DNA of 19,953 bases, from positions 1-19,953 of the forward strand of contig JAISSA010000149.1 of assembly GCA_031273365.1 (NCBI GenBank), in the 5' to 3' direction. This DNA is from Synergistaceae bacterium. Its GTDB lineage: Bacteria; Synergistota; Synergistia; Synergistales; Aminobacteriaceae. Positions 14,765-19,953 of the stretch are shown here, piece after piece (position 1 is the first letter of the stretch; each line of letters opens with the position of its first letter). A program made the translations under genes and the position numbers. A model generated the notes under the pieces. It saw nothing but the letters and a program-made list of their open reading frames with translations. It did no database searches and had not been told where the DNA came from.

Positions 14765-15243
14765 TCCGCTATCCTCCTGACCCATTTTCCAAATGAGCCG
14801 CAGATCTGTTCTTCCGCGGGATTTGGGGTTTCCAGATTGATCGCGTGGACATAAAACACTCCCTCGTCGTCGATGTCGACAGTGAGGGTTCCCGGGGTGA
14901 GGGTGATCGAGTTCGCCAGCATCATGCGCCCAATATCGGTCTTCAGCCTCGGATTGAACTTCACGATGCCCGGGTTGATCTCACCCGTAATAACCCGTTT
15001 CGCCACGTCAATATTGGCCTGAAAGAGCCCGACAGCAAAGGGTCCGAAGATGTAATGCAAAAAATTCCATAACCTCCGCGGACTGAGCCCCTTCATGCTC
15101 CAGAATCCGGACCGGGACGACCGTGAGACCATAAAGGAAACCGCGATCGCCAGAAAAAACGCGATCGTTACCTCCTGTATGCTCATATCGCCCGACCAGG
15201 AGAGGAGCAGGTATGTGACAAATGAAACAACAAACACGAACAT
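14761..15243 (-). CDS. mbhA: Mbh hydrogenase MrpE-like subunit, first gene of the operon
   Basis: A 160-residue membrane subunit of the MnhE/MrpE family. An N-terminal helix pair (MFVFVVSFVTYLLLSW, IAFFLAIAVSFMVSRS) is followed by the typical soluble segment: FNPRLKTDIGRMMLANSITL, TPGTLTVDIDDEGVFYVHAI and NLETPNPAEEQICGSFGKW. The ATG at 15243 is chosen because AGGAGGG lies about 10 bases upstream and a promoter lies just beyond. The open frame extends to 15381 but that part covers the promoter. It is part of the Na+/H+-translocating half of the complex. Confidence 0.9.
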   Translation of the reverse strand: MFVFVVSFVTYLLLSWSGDMSIQEVTIAFFLAIAVSFMVSRSSRSGFWSMKGLSPRRLWNFLHYIFGPFAVGLFQANIDVAKRVITGEINPGIVKFNPRLKTDIGRMMLANSITLTPGTLTVDIDDEGVFYVHAINLETPNPAEEQICGSFGKWVRRIAE

Positions 15244-15281
15244 GATGCTATTCCCTCCTGTCTGGCTCACATTCTTTCCGT

Positions 15282-15310
15282 ATACTACCCCCCGCGCCAC
15301 GTTTTGTAAA
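15282..15310 (-). promoter_or_regulatory. promoter for the mbh operon
   Basis: On the minus strand, TTTACA (15305-15310) and TAGTAT (15282-15287) are separated by exactly 17 bases, a good sigma-70-type promoter. It lies about 39 bases upstream of the mbhA ATG and should drive the whole mbh set, and probably galE. Confidence 0.65.
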
Positions 15311-15348
15311 TCCTGCGTCATAAACCCGAATAAGTAATATAATGATGG

Positions 15349-15433
15349 CCGCAACTTAAAAGACATGGGGCTCTGCCCCATACCCCGCAGGGGCCTTAGG
15401 CCCCTGACCCCGTTAATTTTCTTTAAGTTGTGG
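15349..15433. mobile_element. 85-bp MITE-like element with terminal inverted repeats
   Basis: The ends CCGCAACTTAAAAGA (15349-15363) and TTCTTTAAGTTGTGG (15419-15433) are near-perfect inverted repeats. Between them are two hairpins, GGGGCTCTGCCCC (15367-15379) and CAGGGGCCTTAGGCCCCTG (15388-15406). It has no coding capacity. It lies between the mbh promoter and the hen1 leader. I see no clear target-site duplication. Confidence 0.6.
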
Positions 15434-15453
15434 ACATTCCTGTTCCGGCAAGC

Positions 15454-15535
15454 ACTCAGGACAGCACCAGGGGTTTCAGGGGGGCCGCCCCAGGGGCGAA
15501 CGGGCGCGGGAACACGTTCCCCTGCCCTCCTGAGT
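15454..15535. repeat. GC-rich palindromic repeat, copy B1
   Basis: Eighty-two bases bounded by perfect 8-bp inverted ends, ACTCAGGA and TCCTGAGT. It contains CCCCAGGGGCGAACGGGCGC (reverse complement of the family core) and the inner palindrome GGGAACACGTTCCC. The same hairpin position in copies A and D has compensating changes. It lies in the long gap upstream of hen1. Confidence 0.8.
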
Positions 15536-15597
15536 TTTGGGGGGTTTCAGGGGGGGCCAGTGAGCCCCAAGGGCGAACGGGCCCTGCCCCCCCTGAA
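15528..15597. repeat. GC-rich palindromic repeat, copy B2, overlapping B1
   Basis: This shares the TCCTGAGT end with B1 and runs to CCCCCCCTGAA. It has the core AGGGCGAACGGGC and arms GGGTTTCAGGGGGGGCCAGT and CCTGCCCCCCCTGAA. It lacks the inner GGGAAC/GTTCCC hairpin and so resembles the hen1 copy more than B1. It ends about 27 bases before the hen1 ATG. Together with B1 and the MITE-like element it fills most of the gene-free stretch 15244-15623. Confidence 0.75.
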
Positions 15598-15623
15598 TTT
15601 AATCTCATAAGGTGGGTTTGACG

Positions 15624-17084
15624 ATGTTGCTTTCCATCACGTACAGCGGAGAAAACGCCACGGACCTTGGTTTTTTGCTTCATAAAAACCCGACGCGTCC
15701 GCAGGTGTTCCGATTGAATTTCGGAAAGGCATACGTATTCTATCCCGAGGCGAACGAACAGCGATGCACCGCCGCCCTGCTGCTCGACATCGACCCGATC
15801 GACCTGGCTCGCGGGAAGGCCGGCTCCAAAGACGGCGGACTGTTCGATTACGTCAACGACAGGCCATACGTATGTTCATCCTTCATGAGTACGGCGATCT
15901 CCAGCGTGTACGGCTCGGCGATGGCAGGCCGCAGCGAAGAACGGCAGGAGCTCGCGGACTCCGCGCTCCGCCTGTCCGCGACGGTGACGATGTTGCCCTG
16001 CAGAGGAGATAACGCAATGCTGGAGAGGGTTTTCGCGCCGCTCGGCTACTCGGTGGAGTTTACGGGGAACCTGCTCGACGAGAAATACCCGGAATGGGGC
16101 GACAGCCCCTGCGTCGACCTCTCCATCAGCGGGACCGTGCGCCTGAGGGACCTGCTCTCCCATCTCTACGTGCTCATCCCCGTTTTCGACCGCCGGAAGC
16201 ACTACTGGACGGGGGAGGACGAGGTGAAAAAACTGCTGCGGCACGGAGAAGGCTGGCTGAAAGACCACCCTGAGAGGGGTTTTATCACCAGCCGCTACTT
16301 CGACCGGAGCCGGCGGCTTGCGCAGGTGGCGCTGGACCGCATGGACGGCGAAAACGGTGAGGACGGCTCGACCGGAGAGGTATTCGACAGGGTCCGCGTT
16401 CCAAAGCTGAACAAAAGGAGGCTGGAGGCCGTCGTCGCGGTCCTGCGGGAGAAAGGCGTCCACTCGGTGATCGATATGGGCTGCGGCAGCGGCAAACTGC
16501 TCCGGATGTTGCTGAGGGACGGGGCGTTCGGGAAGATCGCCGGGACGGACGTGTCGCTCAGCGCGCTGGAGTACGCCGCACGGCGTCTCAGGATCGACGA
16601 GATGTCCGACGCGCAGAAAAACCGCGTCGTGCTGTTCCAGAGCTCGCTCACCTACAGGGACAAACGGTTTGGAGGATACGACGCCGCGGCCTGCGTCGAA
16701 GTCGTGGAGCATATCGATCTGAACAGGCTCCCCGCGTTCGCCCAGGCCGTCTTCGAGGCGGCCAGGCCGGGCGTCGTCGTGCTGACCACACCAAACGCCG
16801 AATACAACGAGAAATTCGTAAATATGTACCAAAATCAGGCTCAGGGGGGCGGGGCTCGTTCGCCCCTGGGGCTCACTGGCCCCCCTGAAACCCCTTATCA
16901 AACTCAGGGGGGCGGGCTGCGGCACGGCGATCACCGCTTCGAGTGGACTCGGGAACAGTTCAGGACATGGGGCGACGCCGTCGCGGAGAAATACGGTTAT
17001 TCGGCCGTATACAGCGACATTGGCGACAGTGACGAAAAATTGGGCGCACAAACCCAAATGGGGGTGTTCACGCTGTGCGAATAG
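15624..17084 (+). CDS. hen1: Hen1 RNA 3'-terminal ribose 2'-O-methyltransferase (RNA repair), with repeat-encoded insert
   Basis: A 486-residue bacterial Hen1 that methylates the 2'-OH of the 3' end of cut RNA before Pnkp seals it. Residues 1-230 are the Hen1 N-terminal domain (DLGFLLHKNPTRPQVFRLNF, GKAYVFYPEA), which in this family activates the Pnkp ligase. The methyltransferase domain follows: DMGCGSGKLL (from D284) binds AdoMet, and EVVEHID supplies metal ligands E359, E362, H363, completed by H437 in DHRFEWTR. Residues of about 406-431 come from a palindromic repeat (16840-16917) and read QGGGARSPLGLTGPPETP and so on. They raise the H363-H437 spacing to 74, against 48 in the Anabaena enzyme as I recall it. 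The ATG at 15624 has AAGGTG 9 bases upstream. It overlaps pnkp by 10 bases. Activity may be altered by the insert. Confidence 0.92.
   Translation: MLLSITYSGENATDLGFLLHKNPTRPQVFRLNFGKAYVFYPEANEQRCTAALLLDIDPIDLARGKAGSKDGGLFDYVNDRPYVCSSFMSTAISSVYGSAMAGRSEERQELADSALRLSATVTMLPCRGDNAMLERVFAPLGYSVEFTGNLLDEKYPEWGDSPCVDLSISGTVRLRDLLSHLYVLIPVFDRRKHYWTGEDEVKKLLRHGEGWLKDHPERGFITSRYFDRSRRLAQVALDRMDGENGEDGSTGEVFDRVRVPKLNKRRLEAVVAVLREKGVHSVIDMGCGSGKLLRMLLRDGAFGKIAGTDVSLSALEYAARRLRIDEMSDAQKNRVVLFQSSLTYRDKRFGGYDAAACVEVVEHIDLNRLPAFAQAVFEAARPGVVVLTTPNAEYNEKFVNMYQNQAQGGGARSPLGLTGPPETPYQTQGGGLRHGDHRFEWTREQFRTWGDAVAEKYGYSAVYSDIGDSDEKLGAQTQMGVFTLCE
16840..16917. repeat. GC-rich palindromic repeat, copy C, inside hen1
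   Basis: Seventy-eight bases (26 codons). It starts with CTCAGGGGGGCGGG (16840-16853) and ends with the same 14 bases at 16903-16916, exactly 63 bases apart. Between them is the family core CGTTCGCCCCTGGGGCTCAC followed by CCCCCCTGAAACCCC. It is open in the hen1 frame. Confidence 0.85.
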
Positions 17085-19693
17085 AGATTCCGGAGTTCTG
17101 CGTCGTTGCGCTCATAGGCGCGTCCGGCAGCGGGAAATCCACGTTTGCGAAAAAATTTTTCAAACCCACGGAGGTGCTGAGCTCCGACTTTTTCAGAGGC
17201 CTCGTCTCCGACGACGAAAACGACCAGTCGGCCAATACCGCCGCGTTCGACGCGCTCTACTGCGTGGCGAACAAACGGCTCGACGCGGGGAAACTGACCG
17301 TCATCGACGCCACGAACGTGCAGAAGCCGGCCCGGGAGAAAATCGTGCAGCTCGCGCAGGGGCAGGACTGTCAGGCCGCGGCGATCGTCCTCGATTTCCC
17401 CGAGGAACTGTGCCAGTCCCGCAACAGCCTCAGGCCGGACCGCAACTATCCGCCCCGCGTGGTGCGGAGCCACGTGCACGAGCTCCGGCGCAGCCTGAAA
17501 TACCTGCGCAGGGAGGGCTTCCGGCACGTGCACGTCCTGAAAAGTCCGGAGGAGGCCGACGCCCTGGAGATCGTCCGCACCAAACTGTGGAACGACAGGC
17601 GGGAGGAGACGGGGCCCTTCGACATAATAGGCGACGTCCACGGCTGTTACGATGAACTTTGCGCGCTGCTGGAGCTTTTGGGCTATTCGGTCGACGGAGA
17701 AAACTGCACCGCCCGGCCTCCGGTCGACGCGACGACGCAAAGGGCGCGCAGGGCGATATTCCTCGGCGACCTCTGCGACCGGGGCCCGGAAAACGTGAAA
17801 ACGCTGCGGCTCGTCATGAATATGACGTCGAACGGCGACGCCCTCTGTATGCCCGGCAACCATGAGATAAAGCTGCTGCGGAGGCTGAAGGGCACGGACG
17901 TCCGGTCCACGCACGGGCTTAACGTAACGATCGCACAACTGGAGAAGGAACCTCAGGAGTTCCGGGACGCCGTGAAGGTCTTTCTCGATGGCCTCGTAAG
18001 CCACTGCGTTCTGGACGGCGGCAGGCTCGTGACGGCCCACGCGGGCCTGAAGGAAAAATATCAGGGGCGCGCGTCGGCAAGGGTGCGTGCGTTTTGCCTT
18101 TTCGGCGAGACCACGGGGGAGACCGACGAGTTCGGCCTTCCGGTGCGCATCAACTGGGCGGAGGATTACCGGGGAAAGGCCGTCGTCGTCTATGGGCACA
18201 CTCCCCTTGCGGAGGTGCAGAACATAAACAACACCGTCTGCGTGGACACCGGCTGCGTGTTCGGCGGAAGCCTCACCGCGTTTCGCTATCCCGAAAAAAC
18301 GTGCCTGCAGGTCAGGGCCCGCAGGGAATATTACGCTCCGGTGCGACCGCTTGCGACGGACCCGCCGGTGGGCGACATGCTCGACATCAAGGACGTTCTG
18401 GGGCGCAGGCGCATTTCGACGGGGCTGCACGCGGCCATCACCATTGGGGAGGAGCACGCCGCCGCGGCGCTCGAGACAATGAGCCGCTTTGCCGCCGACC
18501 CCCGCTGGCTCGTCTACCTGCCGCCCACGATGTCCCCCTGCGCCACGAGCTGCCTCGACGATTACCTGGAGCATCCTCTCGAAGCCCTGGGCTACTATAA
18601 AACGCGAGGCGTCGGGCGCGTCGTCTGCGAGGAAAAACACATGGGAAGCCGCGCCGTGATCGTGTTGTGCCGCGACGCGGAGGTCGCGAAATCCCGTTTT
18701 CACGTGGAAGCGGAGGGGGAAGACGGCGCCGCAGGGCTGATCTGCACGCGAACCGGCAGGCATTTCTTCGACGCCGGCGACGCCGGCAAAGCCGGCAAAG
18801 CTGGCAAAGAACGCGAAATTCTGCGCAGGCTTTGCGCCCAGATGGAGACGACCGGTTTCTGGCGGGACTTTGACACCGGCTGGGTCTGCCTCGACGCGGA
18901 GCTCATGCCCTGGTCCGCAAAAGCCGAAAAACTGCTGAAAGAACAGTACGCTCCGACCGGGCGGTCGGGCCTGTCCGGGCTTGCCCAGGCGATACAGTCT
19001 CTGGAGCGGGCCGCGACGCGTCACGCCGACGCTTTTGCCGTGGACAAACGCGTCTCCGGTCAGAACGTGGATTTATCGTCGGTGCTGGAGTCCCACAGGC
19101 TGCGGCGCGAATGCTGCGAGCTGTACGTCGACGCGTACCGGCGCTACTGCTGGACGGTGCGCGGTCTGGAAGACTGCCGCATCGCGCCTTTTCACGTCCT
19201 GGCCACGGAGGGCAGGGTATGGAACGACGTCACTCACCTCGCGCACATGGACAATATCCGCCGGTACATGACCGGCGTCGATCCGCTTTTCATTCCGACG
19301 GACCATATCGCGGTCGACCTGAGCGACGAGGCGAGCGTCGCGGAGTGCGTGGCCTGGTGGATCCGTCTCACGGACTCGGGCGGCGAGGGGATGGTGGTCA
19401 AGCCGCTGGATTTCGTCGCGAAAAAAGACGGCAAACTGCTGCAGCCCGCCGTAAAATGCCGGGGAAGGGAGTATCTGCGCATTATTTACGGACCGGAGTA
19501 CACGCTCCCGGAGCACCTTGCGCGGCTTCGGAAGCGCTCTCTTTCCAAAAAAAATCGCCTCGCCCTGGCCGAATTCTCCCTTGGTATGGAGTCGCTCGAA
19601 CGTTTCGTAAAGCGCGAACCGCTCCACAGGGTGCACGAATGCGTCTTCGCGGTGGCCGCTCTGGAGAGCGAACCCGTCGACCCACGGCTGTGA
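17075..19693 (+). CDS. pnkp: Pnkp polynucleotide kinase-phosphatase-ligase (RNA repair)
   Basis: An 872-residue three-domain RNA repair enzyme. Residues 1-170 are the 5' kinase: the P-loop GASGSGKST (K21, S22), then SSDFFRG with D38 and R41 as in the Clostridium thermocellum enzyme. Residues 180-400 are the calcineurin-type 2',3'-phosphatase: GDVHGC (D187, H189), GDLCDRGPE (D232), GNHE (N262, H263), AHAG and YGHTPLAE. The C-terminal part is the adenylyltransferase/ligase: EEKHMGSRAV with the nucleophile K521, then GEGMVVKP (E771, K776) and AVKCRG (K794). A small AGK tandem repeat sits at residues 566-578. The start is a GTG at 17075 overlapping hen1, with GGGGGTG 8 bases upstream. All three active sites look intact. 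A hairpin follows 17 bases after the stop. Confidence 0.95.
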   Translation: MRIEIPEFCVVALIGASGSGKSTFAKKFFKPTEVLSSDFFRGLVSDDENDQSANTAAFDALYCVANKRLDAGKLTVIDATNVQKPAREKIVQLAQGQDCQAAAIVLDFPEELCQSRNSLRPDRNYPPRVVRSHVHELRRSLKYLRREGFRHVHVLKSPEEADALEIVRTKLWNDRREETGPFDIIGDVHGCYDELCALLELLGYSVDGENCTARPPVDATTQRARRAIFLGDLCDRGPENVKTLRLVMNMTSNGDALCMPGNHEIKLLRRLKGTDVRSTHGLNVTIAQLEKEPQEFRDAVKVFLDGLVSHCVLDGGRLVTAHAGLKEKYQGRASARVRAFCLFGETTGETDEFGLPVRINWAEDYRGKAVVVYGHTPLAEVQNINNTVCVDTGCVFGGSLTAFRYPEKTCLQVRARREYYAPVRPLATDPPVGDMLDIKDVLGRRRISTGLHAAITIGEEHAAAALETMSRFAADPRWLVYLPPTMSPCATSCLDDYLEHPLEALGYYKTRGVGRVVCEEKHMGSRAVIVLCRDAEVAKSRFHVEAEGEDGAAGLICTRTGRHFFDAGDAGKAGKAGKEREILRRLCAQMETTGFWRDFDTGWVCLDAELMPWSAKAEKLLKEQYAPTGRSGLSGLAQAIQSLERAATRHADAFAVDKRVSGQNVDLSSVLESHRLRRECCELYVDAYRRYCWTVRGLEDCRIAPFHVLATEGRVWNDVTHLAHMDNIRRYMTGVDPLFIPTDHIAVDLSDEASVAECVAWWIRLTDSGGEGMVVKPLDFVAKKDGKLLQPAVKCRGREYLRIIYGPEYTLPEHLARLRKRSLSKKNRLALAEFSLGMESLERFVKREPLHRVHECVFAVAALESEPVDPRL
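18770..18811 (+). repeat. 9-bp tandem repeat inside pnkp
   Basis: GCCGGCAAA-type units in a row (GCCGGCGAC, GCCGGCAAA, GCCGGCAAA, GCTGGCAAA) encode GDAGKAGKAGK. It falls in the ligase domain between motif I and the distal motifs, in a charged region that looks like a surface loop. Confidence 0.7.
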
Positions 19694-19710
19694 ACGATCA
19701 GTAACGTAAG

Positions 19711-19737
19711 CGCCCCGTTCGCCTGCGGGGCGGCCCT
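19711..19737 (+). terminator. hairpin downstream of pnkp
   Basis: CGCCCCG (19711-19717) pairs with CGGGGCG (19726-19732), a 7-bp GC stem with an 8-base loop, followed by GCCCTTT. The T-run is short, so termination would be weak. The loop region contains CCCGTTCGCC, echoing the palindromic repeat core. Confidence 0.5.
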
Positions 19738-19854
19738 TTGCTCGCGTCCCTCTAAAAGCCCATCGCGGCGGGCAGGAAGACGGTCAGGAAGGGAGCAGTA
19801 CCGCCCCGGACTCCGTCGGGGTGACGACGCCGGCCACGATGTATAATTTCTTCG

Positions 19855-19927
19855 GTCCTCGTAGCGGGCAAGGCGATTACATCGGCTGTTAACCGTGGGG
19901 TCGCGGGTTCGAATCCCGTCAAAGTTC
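19855..19927 (+). pseudogene. tRNA-Asn(GTT)-like sequence, probably degenerate
   Basis: The 3' half is tRNA-like: anticodon loop CTGTTAA with GTT at 19888-19890, a 5-base variable loop, and a near-perfect T arm (GCGGG TTCGAAT CCCGT, 19903-19919). The 5' half does not fold. The segment before the D arm does not pair with CAAAGTT (19920-19926), the D stem pairs only if one base is dropped, and the anticodon stem has only three good pairs. The 3' end reads CATCA rather than CCA. It is either a decayed tRNA, a tRNA fragment left by recombination, or a tRNA whose 5' end I have misplaced. Confidence 0.4.
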
Positions 19928-19940
19928 ATCAAAAATGATG

Positions 19941-19953
19941 TCCTTTGTAGCTC
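19941..19953 (+). tRNA. possible 5' end of a tRNA cut by the window edge
   Basis: TCCTTTG (19941-19947) followed by TAGCTC looks like an acceptor strand plus T8, A9 and the start of a D stem, as in many bacterial tRNAs. Only 13 bases are visible. It is preceded by a small hairpin, CATCA-AAAA-TGATG (19927-19940). Confidence 0.35.

Noticed and set aside
15244..15381. Longer mbhA reading frame starting at 15381
   Set aside because: It would cover the -35/-10 promoter and the MbhA ribosome site; the family starts at MFVFVV (15243).
1133..16917. Repeats considered as a CRISPR array
   Set aside because: Copies are few, unevenly spread over 15 kb, variable in length and palindromic, without regular spacers or cas genes.
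16997..19024. Open frame of 675 codons on the minus strand opposite pnkp
   Set aside because: Arises from strong third-position GC in pnkp; no signal or domain, whereas pnkp has all its catalytic motifs.
19781..19806. Signal-recognition-particle RNA-like motif GGTCAGG...AAGGGAGCAG
   Set aside because: The two conserved halves are present, but the bases between them that form the apical stem and GNRA loop are missing, and no long closing stem could be traced.

Overview
The window looks like chromosome from a GC-rich, fermentative, strictly anaerobic bacterium. It has strong GGAGG-type ribosome sites, many 4-base ATGA/GTGA gene overlaps, and a ferredoxin-type [NiFe] hydrogenase. The gene mix (Mbh hydrogenase, Hen1-Pnkp, HU, SpeE) would fit Synergistota or a similar anaerobic phylum. 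That placement is inference from gene content, not from a search.

Layout. (i) 1-2221, minus strand: the edge of an unknown gene, two small exported proteins of unknown function, and a cupin joined to a probable winged-helix domain. (ii) 2265-5161, plus strand: a MATE efflux pump, a HicA/HicB toxin-antitoxin pair, and spermidine synthase (speE). (iii) 5170-5250: two back-to-back hairpin terminators that separate this cluster from the convergent minus-strand block. (iv) 5255-15243, minus strand: a small ORF, the DNA-binding protein HU, UDP-glucose 4-epimerase (galE), and a complete 14-gene membrane-bound hydrogenase operon in the order mbhABCDEFGHIJKLMN. This order matches my recollection of Pyrococcus furiosus Mbh. 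A good promoter sits just upstream of mbhA, and galE follows mbhN after 13 bases. (v) 15244-15623: a regulatory and repeat-rich interval with a small MITE-like element and two overlapping palindromic repeats. (vi) 15624-19693, plus strand: hen1 and pnkp, overlapping by 10 bases, an RNA-repair operon. (vii) 19694-19953: a hairpin, a tRNA-Asn-like but degenerate sequence, and what looks like the 5' end of a further tRNA cut by the window edge.

How it works together. The Mbh complex should oxidise reduced ferredoxin, evolve H2, and use its Mrp-like half to move Na+/H+. Hen1 and Pnkp should repair ribotoxin-cut RNA: Pnkp heals and seals the ends, and Hen1 2'-O-methylates the 3' end so that the repaired site resists re-cleavage.

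The most unusual thing is a family of GC-rich palindromic repeats of about 65-100 bp with the core CGTTCGCCCC. One copy lies in frame inside hen1, a few residues before a metal-binding histidine. Another lies in frame, in the opposite orientation, before the membrane segment of an exported protein. Two overlap each other upstream of hen1, and degenerate copies abut galE and the start of the cupin gene. They resemble protein-coding palindromic elements of the kind known from Rickettsia.
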